Shown piece after piece: positions 23,473 through 31,616 of a DNA stretch of 64,000 bases. The DNA is from Ruminococcus gauvreauii (GTDB lineage Bacteria > Bacillota > Clostridia > Lachnospirales > Lachnospiraceae): positions 1,674,001 to 1,738,000 of the forward strand of contig NZ_CP102290.1 of the NCBI RefSeq assembly GCF_025151995.1, read 5' to 3'. The position numbers were made by a program, and so were the translations under genes. Position 1 is the first letter of the stretch; every line of letters begins with the position of its first letter. The notes beneath the pieces are model-generated. The model worked only from the letters and a program-made list of their open reading frames with translations, was not told where the DNA came from and made no database searches.

Positions 23473-24205
23473 TGCAGACCTCCTGTCCCCGTGTTATATA
23501 AGGCGGATAGGCAGTTCTGTGTTCTTCAGATATTTCACGGTCATCGAAACACTTATAATTTGGGGATGGCGCGACAACAATGTGTTCGAACTCAACCGGA
23601 ATTCCCGGAGAGGAGTAAAAACTCCTTCCTGCCTGCAGATGAAAGTGTAGATGCGGTTCCGTGCTGTTGCCGGAATTCCCGCATTCAGCGATCTTCTCCC
23701 CGCGTCTTATAAGATCTCCCTCGGAGACCACGACGCTGCCCGGTTTCAAATGCGCCAGCACAGAATACTCTTTTTCCGAATGCTGAATCAATATGTAATT
23801 TCCCCGGATATCCTTTGCCACACAGGAAACACTTCTCTCCGGCGTAATCACACTGTCCGGATGCCCTTTTCCCACCTCAGCAATTTTCCCGTCAGCCGGC
23901 GCCAGAATATCCTGTCCGTAACAGTAGTAGGCCGACGGAGATGTCTCATCACCACGGCAGCTTTTTCCGTGTTCATCCAGTATAATAAAATCATAGGCGT
24001 ATCGCTGCGTAGGAACTTCCCATGAATGCGAAGTTTCCTGCACGGCGCCCCCGTTTACCGCAACCCACCTGCCATGAAAGGGAAGGGAATACTTTATATC
24101 GCATCGGTAATTCGAAATATCGGGAAATTTTCCCTTATACCTGTGTTCCAGCACGACAAGCCCCCATAACTGCTTCAGTGACTGAAAAAATACTGCTCTG
24201 TTCAT
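23465..24205 (-). CDS. M23-family (LytM-type) peptidase domain protein without signal peptide
   Basis: About 246 residues. The peptidase domain occupies roughly residues 65-200: YAYDFII supplies the metal-binding Asp, and HLHFHLQAG gives the HxH pair, with the usual DILAPADGKI and LIRRGEKIAECGNSG strands. Family members cut peptidoglycan cross-links outside the cell, but no signal peptide or membrane helix is visible at the N-terminus (MNRAVFFQSLKQLWGLVVLE), so export or a cytoplasmic role is unclear. The start ATG at 24205 follows AGGAGGCAGG. It overlaps the acetyltransferase gene downstream. Confidence 0.82.
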   Translation of the reverse strand: MNRAVFFQSLKQLWGLVVLEHRYKGKFPDISNYRCDIKYSLPFHGRWVAVNGGAVQETSHSWEVPTQRYAYDFIILDEHGKSCRGDETSPSAYYCYGQDILAPADGKIAEVGKGHPDSVITPERSVSCVAKDIRGNYILIQHSEKEYSVLAHLKPGSVVVSEGDLIRRGEKIAECGNSGNSTEPHLHFHLQAGRSFYSSPGIPVEFEHIVVAPSPNYKCFDDREISEEHRTAYPPYITRGQEVCND

Positions 24206-24246
24206 ATCCTGCCTCCTCACCACAGACCCCAGTGAAAGTCACTGTT

Positions 24247-24309
24247 TTATCTTTCGACTTCATCGATCCAAGCCAGCGGGTCATCGATTTTCATAATTCT
24301 AAGATTCAT
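24247..24309 (-). CDS. Very short ORF coupled to the AlkD-like gene
   Basis: A 20-codon frame beginning MNLRIMKIDDPLAW and ending with TAA. Its ATG overlaps the TGA of the AlkD-like gene as ATGA, a layout normally seen for real coupled genes. The composition looks protein-like. It may be a genuine small protein or the remaining N-terminus of a gene whose rest was deleted before the M23-type gene. No function can be given. Confidence 0.35.
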   Translation of the reverse strand: MNLRIMKIDDPLAWIDEVER

Positions 24310-25022
24310 TTTGCTTTCTCTCCCATCTTACTGTCTGCGGATATCAGGCGTGTCCGCCCTTCTGCCTTTACCAGATTTTCAAGTTCTTTCAGCGCATCCT
24401 TAGCAATCCAGATCTGTGTCTTATTTCCCTCCGCTTTCAGTTCATGCGCTAAAATAATAGCTTTCTCGTTATAAGTAAAATCCCTCTTCCCAATCTCTCT
24501 TAATGCCCACGAAACTGATTTTTTTATATGTTCCTGTTCATCCTGTGAGTTCTCCCGTATCAGATTCAGATAATCGTCCAGTGTCTCATCCGATATCCCT
24601 TTGTCGTGTATTGCAGCCGAAGCTATCAATGTAAATGCTGCACGTTTCTCATAAGTCCGCGGTGAATGAATCCATTTCATGATAAACTGATGATAATCAT
24701 TCCGCTTAATAATCAGATTCTTACACATATGGTCACATAAATCCCATGACTTAACATCCTCCATGAGTCTCTCGATATCTGCGGCGCTTAACTGCTTCTT
24801 TTCAAAAAGAAGTACCGCCAGAAGCCTTGCTTCATGGTATCCCGTTTCCCATAATTCAAAGGCAAGCTCATCTGACCGGCCAGTTTCCCTGGCAAGTCTG
24901 CGAATATCTGCAGTCGATACTCCAATACTGCTTTCTTTTGGTATACCCATTTTTACAACATTCGTCTTGTGTTTTTCCGACGCACATGCGTAAAGCTTTT
25001 TTATGATATCTGAACAATTCAT
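24306..25022 (-). CDS. DNA alkylation repair enzyme, AlkD-like HEAT-repeat protein
   Basis: A helical HEAT-like repeat protein of about 238 residues. AlkD-type glycosylases remove bulky or cationic alkylated bases without base flipping. Visible family features are GVSTADIRRLARETGRSDELAFELWETGYHEARLLA near the N-terminus, SWDLCDHMCKNLI (Trp and Asp at the catalytic region), and a later KKSVSWALREIGKRD segment carrying the conserved Trp and Arg. The start is the ATG at 25022, in ATGA overlap with the upstream membrane protein gene. The longer reading to 25073 is a shadow of that gene. Confidence 0.83.
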   Translation of the reverse strand: MNCSDIIKKLYACASEKHKTNVVKMGIPKESSIGVSTADIRRLARETGRSDELAFELWETGYHEARLLAVLLFEKKQLSAADIERLMEDVKSWDLCDHMCKNLIIKRNDYHQFIMKWIHSPRTYEKRAAFTLIASAAIHDKGISDETLDDYLNLIRENSQDEQEHIKKSVSWALREIGKRDFTYNEKAIILAHELKAEGNKTQIWIAKDALKELENLVKAEGRTRLISADSKMGEKAK

Positions 25023-25348
25023 AGACCGTCCTCCCGATTGCCTTTCCGTACCCTGTACCAAATAAAAACGCATCCTATAACAGCAATGAAATAACCAAGA
25101 ATCAAAAACGCCAGCTCACTCCCCGAAGGAGCGGTCATCTTACAAACAGGGAAAAACGAGATAACAATAACAGCGGGAACCACCAGGCCATATACTGCCC
25201 GTTTCCCAGCCGACAGATACACGTGAGAACCTAATAGAGCCACCATCAGGATAAATGCCAGAAGCTCTTTTAAGTCAAATCCTCCGTCGAGCAATTGCAT
25301 CAAATATACGATTGTCATAGCAATCACAAAACATATAAATATTGTCAT
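25019..25348 (-). CDS. Small membrane protein, unknown function
   Basis: A 109-residue protein with four hydrophobic helices (IFICFVIAMTIVYLMQLL, ELLAFILMVALLGSHVYL, VYGLVVPAVIVISFF, LAFLILGYFIAVIGCVFIW) and a basic tail. It is not recognised. Its stop overlaps the AlkD-like start. It and the next upstream gene form a pair of small membrane proteins at the head of the AlkD operon, which is odd for a DNA repair gene and suggests they are cargo of a shared transcript. Confidence 0.7.
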   Translation of the reverse strand: MTIFICFVIAMTIVYLMQLLDGGFDLKELLAFILMVALLGSHVYLSAGKRAVYGLVVPAVIVISFFPVCKMTAPSGSELAFLILGYFIAVIGCVFIWYRVRKGNREDGL

Positions 25349-25371
25349 CCTTTTACCCCCATAAACTCTGA

Positions 25372-25719
25372 TTACTGTTTGTCATCCTTCCGTCTCAGGA
25401 ATTCGACAAACGCAAATATGATAGATATCACACTTAAAACTGCTACGATCAGTTCTGCCATGTTATTGGCATAATCTGACCTTTCCGGTGAAACGAGTCC
25501 CAAAACCAGAAAATACACACACCAGATCAGCCCCAGAGCAAGAAGCAAAAACGTAACATATTTCAAAAAGTTCGCGGCTTTTCCTACCAGTTTTTTAGTG
25601 GCTATCACTCGTTTTTCGGAATATGATTTGCTGCCAAATGCCCATTTCAGGCCGCCTGCTCCAAATCCTATGAGCACTCCAAGCGTAAGACCAATGCAAA
25701 TATCATAAAACGTTCCCAT
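25372..25719 (-). CDS. Small membrane protein, unknown function
   Basis: A 115-residue protein. An N-terminal glycine-rich helix (IGLTLGVLIGFGAGGLKWAFG) is followed by a basic loop, a second helix (VTFLLLALGLIWCVYFLVLGLV) and a third near the C-terminus (LIVAVLSVISIIFAFVEFL). The family is not recognised. The ATG has a GAGAGGGACAG stretch upstream. It lies 23 bases ahead of the next membrane protein gene and is probably co-transcribed with it. Confidence 0.7.
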   Translation of the reverse strand: MGTFYDICIGLTLGVLIGFGAGGLKWAFGSKSYSEKRVIATKKLVGKAANFLKYVTFLLLALGLIWCVYFLVLGLVSPERSDYANNMAELIVAVLSVISIIFAFVEFLRRKDDKQ

Positions 25720-25748
25720 CTCTGTCTGTCCCTCTCAATCATCAGCAT

Positions 25749-26267
25749 TTAATTATCCTTTTTCACCGAGTAAATAGTATGCGGCATGTCCATATGATAG
25801 TAATGTTTGACCAGTTGTCCTGTTACTCTCATGCCATTACGTTTTGCAACATTTTGTGATGCAGTATTGGTATCACGTATGATGGAAAACACCTCGCCTG
25901 CACCCAAAGTGTCAAACGCATATTCTCTGCATGCAATTGCCGCTTCCAGGGCATATCCTTTGTGCCAATACTGCTTTTGAAAAAGATATCCGATCTCCAT
26001 CACCTGCTTACCATTACAGTCCTGCATGGTAAGCCCGCACTGTCCGATCATCTCATCTGTTTCCCTTAATACAGCTGCCCACAACCCAAATCCATCATGA
26101 TCATAACGCCTGATCTGGTTGTCCAGCCACTCCTGTACTTCATCATTATCAAATGCATGTTCATAGGCGTACATCACCTGTTTGTCCTGCAGTATCCTGC
26201 ATAAGGCTGTATAATCTGTCTGCTCCATTTCGCGCAGATATAACCTTTCCGTTTCCAGTATCACCAT
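25749..26267 (-). CDS. GNAT-family acetyltransferase, RimJ/RimL-like
   Basis: About 172 residues, beginning MVILETERLYLREMEQTDY, the typical start of RimJ/RimL-type acetyltransferases that modify protein N-termini or small molecules. The CoA-binding region is around EIGYLFQKQYWHKGYALEA, and NTASQNVAKRNGMRVTGQLV is the usual C-terminal signature. The start is set at the ATG at 26267, six bases after GAGGTG; a GTG three codons earlier is the alternative. The target is unknown. Confidence 0.88.
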   Translation of the reverse strand: MVILETERLYLREMEQTDYTALCRILQDKQVMYAYEHAFDNDEVQEWLDNQIRRYDHDGFGLWAAVLRETDEMIGQCGLTMQDCNGKQVMEIGYLFQKQYWHKGYALEAAIACREYAFDTLGAGEVFSIIRDTNTASQNVAKRNGMRVTGQLVKHYYHMDMPHTIYSVKKDN

Positions 26268-26298
26268 ATCATTCACCTCATCAATGCGGCAGCGATTT

Positions 26299-26880
26299 TT
26301 ACTCCAATGCTGTCAGGTCAGATCTCTCATACCGGTTATGACCCGGCAGACCTTTTTTATATTTCCAGCATTTAATGGCATCTTCTAAGGATTTCCCTTT
26401 ATTATCCGCAAAGAAATCACGAACATAAGTATTATATTCGAACTGCCGGTCAATGGTGGTGGTGCCTTTCTTCTTTTGCTCCAGAATCCGGCTGTAAGCG
26501 GCGATTGCTTCCCGATACGTTTTCCCGGTATTTTCCTTCAGCCATTTCTGAAAGCCCACGTTAAAAGAAAAACTTTTTCCAATCTTCTCTTTAAAAAATG
26601 CACGGTGCTTTTCAGTACATTTGAAATCAGGTTCAATCTCTGTATCTTCACTGATCACATCTACCGTTGCCGTCGCCTTTTTACCTGTGTGATTTTTCAG
26701 CACTTTGCCCGTGTCTAAGAAACAGGCGATTCTTTCTGTGATGTCCGCTTTTCCCCCGGAAGCGGGCAATCCGTTTTGTCTGCAGAATTCAACCAGCTCT
26801 TCTTTCAGATAGTAAAATTCTCTAAACGTATCGCTGCTCAGGTTTTTATCCAGTTCTGGTCTTTTCACCATTTCCCCCAT
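26299..26880 (-). CDS. SAP-domain / DUF6434-like protein
   Basis: A 193-residue basic, mostly helical protein. Residues about 8-55 resemble a SAP helix-extension-helix (FYYLKEELVEFCRQNGLPASGGKADITERI), a putative nucleic-acid binding unit. The C-terminal half contains HRAFFKEKIGKSFSFNVGFQKWLKENTGKTYREA and a conserved NTYVRDFFADNKGKSLEDAIKCW motif, matching my memory of DUF6434. The function is unknown. It begins 2 bases after the stop of the small zinc-ribbon gene, so the two are coupled. Confidence 0.72.
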   Translation of the reverse strand: MGEMVKRPELDKNLSSDTFREFYYLKEELVEFCRQNGLPASGGKADITERIACFLDTGKVLKNHTGKKATATVDVISEDTEIEPDFKCTEKHRAFFKEKIGKSFSFNVGFQKWLKENTGKTYREAIAAYSRILEQKKKGTTTIDRQFEYNTYVRDFFADNKGKSLEDAIKCWKYKKGLPGHNRYERSDLTALE

Positions 26881-26882
26881 GT

Positions 26883-27080
26883 CTATTCGATTTTCCCGGT
26901 ATCTTCAACATAAATAGAAACTTCGCCGCATTTTGGACAAATTGCTACTTTGGGGCTCCCTATCCGCCCGCCGAACAGCTTATTTTCATCTGTTGACATC
27001 ACAATCCCGTATCCTGTGCCTGCTACTTTTATGGTACAGTTTTCCTTCATCTCTGCTCCGCATCTGATACACACTCTCAT
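26883..27080 (-). CDS. Small two-CxxC zinc-ribbon protein
   Basis: A 65-residue protein with CIRCGAEM at the N-terminus and CPKCGEVSIYVE near the C-terminus. The four cysteines would form one zinc site, a ribbon like those in nucleic-acid or protein-binding adaptor proteins common in Firmicutes. An AGGAGAAAATT site precedes the ATG. It is co-transcribed with the SAP-domain protein. No specific role is known. Confidence 0.75.
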   Translation of the reverse strand: MRVCIRCGAEMKENCTIKVAGTGYGIVMSTDENKLFGGRIGSPKVAICPKCGEVSIYVEDTGKIE

Positions 27081-27113
27081 AATTTTCTCCTGAAATCAAT
27101 CTATTTTTGATAC

Positions 27114-27288
27114 CAGGGTCAAAAGGTCGTGCTTTTTCATGCTTGCATGAAAAAGCATGACTTTGGGACCCGCAAAACATGAGAAAGTAGCCCGATCAGG
27201 GTGGATTTCGAATGTTTTCAGGATTGTGAGAGCACATTGTGCGGAACAATCCGTGGTATCATGGGGTCAAAAACCTTTTGACCCCAAC
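27114..27288 (+). repeat. Structured repeat element, copy B
   Basis: The ends pair as GGGTCAAAAGGTC (27116-27128) and AACCTTTTGACCC (27272-27284), one mismatch from copy A. Inside: a 13-base TGCTTTTTCATGC / GCATGAAAAAGCA hairpin with a TT loop, a CCC/GGG hairpin in place of copy A's GATTTACT hairpin, an AACAT/ATGTT helix, and the core 27221-27252 (GGATTGT, GAGA, GCAC-ATT-GTGC, GGA, ACAATCC) with perfect pairing. The right end alone also folds as GGGGTCAAAA-ACC-TTTTGACCCC. The orientation is the same as copies A and C. Confidence 0.75.
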
Positions 27289-27330
27289 ATCTTTGTTCCA
27301 ATATAACACATATCCGCACCGGCTGCACCT

Positions 27331-27373
27331 GAAAAAAGACCGCTTTGGCAGAGTATTCTCTGCAAAGCGATCT
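27331..27373 (-). terminator. Intrinsic terminator of the sigma/DUF4179 operon
   Basis: On the minus strand a stem built from AGATCGCTTTG.CAGAG and CTCTGCCAAAGCGGTCT (one bulge and one wobble) with a 4-base loop is followed by six T. It lies 17 bases after the DUF4179 stop. Confidence 0.88.
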
Positions 27374-27389
27374 TCCTTATTTCTACTTC

Positions 27390-28499
27390 TTATGATTGCT
27401 GCAGCGGTATTTCCACGTCACCCTGCATCAGATAAATACTCTCAATGTGATCCACGTCAATGATCCTCGTAAAGTTCTCGATCACCAGATACTCTGACCT
27501 ATCCTCATCCGGTCCGTAGATTCCTCCTCCGGTAAAGTACTCTTCCGCCTCATAATCCAGCTGTGTCCCGTCGTCATAGACGATTTTGCGGATTGCCAGC
27601 CTGGCATCTATTTCAAGTCCCGGGTCATCCCCCTCATACGTAAATGTATTTCTCTCATCTTCTTCAACTCTCATGGCGCTCTCATAATCAGCGTATATCT
27701 TGTAACTCAGAGGTGAGATCTCAATGCGGTTGATCAGAATATCATAACCGCCGAAATCATACGTCTGATTAATCTCATATGTCCGTACCATATCACTGCT
27801 TCCATCGATCGTATATTCGAAAGACCACGGCCCTTCTGCGATCAGCGTTCCCGCATCAGATGCCGGCGCTTTGATTCCCTGATAATCCCTTAAGGCATCA
27901 AACGTCAGCGTGATCGTTCTTCCGTTCCAGTCAACCGGACTGCCGAACAGGTAACTGATTTCATATGTCACGGTGTCAGAACTCTCGGCATTCTCAGGTA
28001 TGATAAATCCACCGCTCCCGCCGCTGCTGCTTCCTTCGCAGATATCTCCGGCAGGTTTTCCGTCAATCAGGACGTCCAGACCATTTGCAAATCCCAGATC
28101 GTCTGTCGCCTGCACCCCATCCGGCAGCTGCACCTCGCAGAGCATGTACAGATTGTAATCGTCATGCAGTACCTGTGTCAGAGTAACGCCAACCCCGTTA
28201 TGTGTGACCGTCTGGCTGACATCCTGTATGACGCCTTCTTCCGGCAGCGTCTCCTGCTGTTCCTCGCTTGGCTGGAACTTCTCAAGGATCGTCGGGTTCC
28301 ATCCAAACCATTCTGCTGCCAGAACAGTCCCCGAGGCCAGCACGCACACAGCCGCTGCTGCGACCATCACCCTGAACCCGATGCCCCTCACTTTTCCGGC
28401 TTTTCTTCTGTCCAGTTCCCCCAAAGTCTGCTCAAATTTTACATGAAATTCCTCTGGCACCTCCGGCGCCACATGTTCCCATCTTTCCCTCTCTAGCAT
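27390..28499 (-). CDS. DUF4179-domain membrane protein, probable anti-sigma partner
   Basis: A 369-residue protein with a short cytoplasmic N-terminus (1-42), one membrane helix (RVMVAAAAVCVLASGTVLAA, about 43-62), and a large extracytoplasmic part. That part includes the DUF4179-type region (VTHNGVGVTLTQVLHDDYNLYM and later) and a Gly/Ser patch (SSSGGSGG). Proteins of this layout encoded after an ECF sigma factor usually hold the sigma factor at the membrane until a signal arrives. The cytoplasmic stretch EEFHVKFEQTLGELDRRK would be the sigma-binding part. The gene overlaps the sigma gene by 7 bases. Confidence 0.82.
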   Translation of the reverse strand: MLERERWEHVAPEVPEEFHVKFEQTLGELDRRKAGKVRGIGFRVMVAAAAVCVLASGTVLAAEWFGWNPTILEKFQPSEEQQETLPEEGVIQDVSQTVTHNGVGVTLTQVLHDDYNLYMLCEVQLPDGVQATDDLGFANGLDVLIDGKPAGDICEGSSSGGSGGFIIPENAESSDTVTYEISYLFGSPVDWNGRTITLTFDALRDYQGIKAPASDAGTLIAEGPWSFEYTIDGSSDMVRTYEINQTYDFGGYDILINRIEISPLSYKIYADYESAMRVEEDERNTFTYEGDDPGLEIDARLAIRKIVYDDGTQLDYEAEEYFTGGGIYGPDEDRSEYLVIENFTRIIDVDHIESIYLMQGDVEIPLQQS

Positions 28500-28975
28500 A
28501 ATACGCCCTCCCTGTCTCCAAGCTGCACTCTGAGCTGTTCTCTCGCTCTTGATAGACGGCTTTTTACCGTTCCCTCCTTCATCTGCAGGATGTCAGATAC
28601 TTCCCTGACTGAAAAGCCGTCCAGATAATAGAGTGTCACAAGCACTCTCAGCTCCTGCGGCAGTTCCATGATCGCAAGATACAGATCCGTATACCGATCT
28701 TCCTCCCAGAGCTTTCGATCCTGCATGTATTCCTCATAGGGAACCAGATTTTTACGTTTTTTCTGTATCCGGTAACATTCGCGGATCAGGATACGGATAA
28801 TCCATGTCTTAAAATACGCATCCACTTTCAGAGTATGAAGCTTCTCAAATGCAATCATGAGCGCTTCCTGTACCGCATCCGCACAATCCGCGTCGTTTTT
28901 CAGTATGGACATCGCCACGTGATACATCGTCGTCTCGGCATCGCGCACCGCATCCATAAACTCCTGTTTTTTCAT
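28493..28975 (-). CDS. ECF-type RNA polymerase sigma factor
   Basis: A 160-residue alternative sigma factor. Region 2 runs about residues 8-75 (MYHVAMSILKNDADCADAVQEALMIAFEKL, and FKTWIIRILIRECYRI for -10 recognition). Region 4 is at about 105-155 with the helix-turn-helix FSVREVSDILQMKEGTVKSRLSRAREQL. The length is normal for the SigV/SigW-like group. The start follows AGGAGG. The overlap with the DUF4179 gene indicates a sigma/anti-sigma unit, probably for cell-envelope stress. In contrast to the broken sigma gene at 22.6-22.9 kb, this one is complete. Confidence 0.92.
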   Translation of the reverse strand: MKKQEFMDAVRDAETTMYHVAMSILKNDADCADAVQEALMIAFEKLHTLKVDAYFKTWIIRILIRECYRIQKKRKNLVPYEEYMQDRKLWEEDRYTDLYLAIMELPQELRVLVTLYYLDGFSVREVSDILQMKEGTVKSRLSRAREQLRVQLGDREGVLC

Positions 28976-29354
28976 CGTAAGTCCTCCTCACCAACCGGCC
29001 GGTTGTTATTTCCTTACAACTATTAGAGTCGTCGGATCTGCTTTTGGTTCCGGGAAATTTTATTTCTTATTCCTGATCCATATCCAGATCCTCTCCCCCT
29101 TCTGATCCCATTATATGATTACGATACATTTTTTCAAAAAAGGCTGCAGATTGACTAGAATATAATCTATCATCGCATAAAATCTATACAGATCATAAGA
29201 AATTATCATAATACGTTTTAATTTTACCACTTTTATGATAATATATAAATAATTTACTACCTATTATAAATGTAATCCAATACATGCTGTATCACCGATA
29301 ATGTCTTATTTTTATTCAGGTCCCTATACATCACTGTAAGAAAGGAGTTTTTGG
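28976..29354. other. Intergenic region, AT-rich, divergent promoters
   Basis: No gene is seen. Next to the sigma gene is a 10-base palindrome ACCGGCCGGT (28994-29003). The right half is very AT-rich and holds an inverted repeat TTATCATAA / TTATGATAA (29203-29211, 29233-29241), possibly an operator for the + genes that follow. I could not fix a -35/-10 pair with confidence. Confidence 0.4.
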
Positions 29355-30887
29355 ATGCTGCTGTCTCAGACCAGATTTTTAGAGAAACTGAAAGAAAGCC
29401 TGAACGCAGTCCTGCCAATCATCGGTATTGTGCTGCTGCTGAGTTTTACCATTGCGCCCATACCCTCCGGCATTCTGCTTTCATTCATTCTGGGCGCTGT
29501 GCTGCTGATCATCGGCATGATGTTCTTTACCCTTGGTGCCGAAATCGCTATGACCCCGATGGGTGAAAAAATGGGTACGAGGATGACTAAAACCCGAAAG
29601 CTGGCAGTCATCACGGCCCTCTGTTTTCTACTTGGTTTCATGATCACGATATCTGAACCTGATCTGCAGGTACTCGCGGAACAGGTTCCCTCGATTCCCA
29701 ATTATACACTGATTTTAGCCGTGGCATTTGGTGTCGGTGTCTTTCTCGTCATCGCTGTACTGCGTATGCTTTTTTCCATTGCCCTGTCCCATCTGCTGAT
29801 TGTATTTTACTGCATTGTTTTCATTCTGGCATTTTTCGTCCCACGGGATTTTCTGTCCGTCGCGTTTGATTCCGGCGGAGTTACGACAGGACCGATGACG
29901 GTACCGTTTATCATGGCACTCGGTATCGGTTTTTCTGCGGTCCGAAGTGATAAGCATGCAGAAGATGACAGTTTTGGGCTGGTCGCCCTGTGTTCCATCG
30001 GACCAATACTGGCCGTTCTGATTCTGGGGTTGTTATACCATCCCGGAACTACAGAATATGTACCGGATGCCATTCCGGATATCCAAAACTCCGTGGAGTT
30101 GTGGGGATATTTCGCAACAGGTTTTCCTGAATATATCAGGGAAATCGCAGTCTCCCTGCTTCCTATCGTCATTTTCTTTGCTGTCTTTCAGATAATGTTT
30201 CTGAAGCTGAAGCGAAGATCCCTCCTGAAGATAGCGGTGGGCATCATCTATACCTATATCGGGCTTGTGCTGTTCCTGACCGGTGTGAATGTCGGATTTA
30301 TGCCTGCCGGCAACTATCTCGGACAGATCATCGCAGGACTGCCATACCGTTGGGTCATCCTGCCGATCGGTATGGTGATCGGTTTTTTCATCGTAAAAGC
30401 AGAACCTGCAGTGTACGTACTGATGGAGCAGGTTGAGGAGATCACCGCAGGTGCCATCTCAGGTAAAGCGATGGGAATAAGCCTCTCGATCGGTGTGTCC
30501 ATCTCCCTTGGTCTTGCCATGATCCGGGTACTGACGGGAATATCAATCTTCTGGTTTATCCTCCCCGGCTACGCGATCGCCATTATCCTGTCATTTTTTG
30601 TTCCAAAGATTTTTACGGCTATCGCGTTCGACTCCGGCGGCGTGGCATCCGGTCCCATGACCGCTACGTTCCTGCTTCCCTTTGCAATGGGAGCCTGCCA
30701 GACCATCGGAGGGAATATTGTGACAGATGCCTTTGGAATTGTCGCGATGGTAGCCATGACCCCGCTTATCACGATTCAATGCCTCGGTGCGGTGTATCAG
30801 ATACAAACCAGACGGCTTTCCTCTGTTCCGGATGAACCGGCATCTTATCTTGACACCTGGGAAGATAATGATATCATTGACCTGTGA
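29355..30887 (+). CDS. DUF1538 integral membrane protein (tandem domains)
   Basis: A 510-residue membrane protein made of two related halves (about 1-235 and 255-490), each with several helices and a near-identical motif: VAFDSGGVTTGPMTVPFIMALG in the first and IAFDSGGVASGPMTATFLLPFA in the second. The repeated FDSGG.. GPMT motif is the hallmark of DUF1538, whose function is unknown; internal duplication suggests a transporter with inverted or parallel repeats. AAAGGAG lies seven bases before the ATG. The next gene encodes a PII-like protein, so its activity may be gated by a nucleotide- or metabolite-sensing regulator. Confidence 0.88.
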   Translation: MLLSQTRFLEKLKESLNAVLPIIGIVLLLSFTIAPIPSGILLSFILGAVLLIIGMMFFTLGAEIAMTPMGEKMGTRMTKTRKLAVITALCFLLGFMITISEPDLQVLAEQVPSIPNYTLILAVAFGVGVFLVIAVLRMLFSIALSHLLIVFYCIVFILAFFVPRDFLSVAFDSGGVTTGPMTVPFIMALGIGFSAVRSDKHAEDDSFGLVALCSIGPILAVLILGLLYHPGTTEYVPDAIPDIQNSVELWGYFATGFPEYIREIAVSLLPIVIFFAVFQIMFLKLKRRSLLKIAVGIIYTYIGLVLFLTGVNVGFMPAGNYLGQIIAGLPYRWVILPIGMVIGFFIVKAEPAVYVLMEQVEEITAGAISGKAMGISLSIGVSISLGLAMIRVLTGISIFWFILPGYAIAIILSFFVPKIFTAIAFDSGGVASGPMTATFLLPFAMGACQTIGGNIVTDAFGIVAMVAMTPLITIQCLGAVYQIQTRRLSSVPDEPASYLDTWEDNDIIDL

Positions 30888-30918
30888 TATCTGCTGTGAA
30901 TAGGAAAGGAACTATAAT

Positions 30919-31608
30919 ATGAACGAAATCTATCTGATGGTGGTTATCGCCAACCGCAGTATACGTGAAAAAATCATCTCATTTTACAAACAGAATAACA
31001 TAACCGTCACACTTGCCACACTGGGATCTGGCACTGCACACAGTTCCGTCCTGGATTATCTCGGAATGGAAGCAACGGAGAAAGCCGTATATTTTTCTTT
31101 TGTCACCAGAGAAACCTGGAAGACCCTGAAAAAAGATCTTCAAAACAAAATAAATATTGATATCCCAGGGAGAGGAATTGCCTTTATTATCCCGTTAAGC
31201 AGTATCGGCGGCAAAAAGATACTGGAATACCTGACCCTGAATCAAAATGTCATTATTGAGGAGGAGAGCACATTGAAGGAAACCACGTATGAGCTGCTGG
31301 TAACAATCGCAAATACCGGCTATTCCGATACCATTATGAAGGCTGCAAGAAGTGCCTACGCACCCGGCGGGACCATTATCCATGCCAAGGGTACCGGCAT
31401 GGAGGAGGCAAAAAAATATCTGGGCATCACACTCACCGATGAAAAGGAAATCATCTTCATTGTTGTGAAGACTGCCCAGAAAAACGGGATCATGAGGGCG
31501 ATCATGGAGCAGGCCGGTTCAAAGAGCAAAGCAGGGGCCATCGTATTTTCTCTTCCTGTAGTCAGCACAGCAGGACTACGGCTTATGGAGGACGACACCT
31601 CAGAATAA
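30919..31608 (+). CDS. PII-like regulatory protein, tandem domains
   Basis: A 229-residue protein with two GlnB-like halves of about 110 residues. The first opens EIYLMVVIANRSIREKIISFYKQNNI; the second opens TYELLVTIANTGYSDTIMKAARSAYAPGGTIIHAKGTGMEEAKKYLG, which closely follows PII ferredoxin-like folds. The T-loop with the uridylylated Tyr of true GlnB is not evident. In other genomes PII-like proteins sit beside DUF1538 transporters, so it probably binds a nucleotide and controls the membrane protein 31 bases upstream. A GGAAAGGAAC site precedes the ATG. Confidence 0.82.
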   Translation: MNEIYLMVVIANRSIREKIISFYKQNNITVTLATLGSGTAHSSVLDYLGMEATEKAVYFSFVTRETWKTLKKDLQNKINIDIPGRGIAFIIPLSSIGGKKILEYLTLNQNVIIEEESTLKETTYELLVTIANTGYSDTIMKAARSAYAPGGTIIHAKGTGMEEAKKYLGITLTDEKEIIFIVVKTAQKNGIMRAIMEQAGSKSKAGAIVFSLPVVSTAGLRLMEDDTSE

Positions 31609-31616
31609 TTACGCCT

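Noticed and set aside
28976..29060. ECF-type promoter (GGAACC about 17 bases before a weak -10) for the sigma gene
   Set aside because: The -10 motif does not fit a known ECF consensus well enough; sigma autoregulation is plausible but not shown by sequence.
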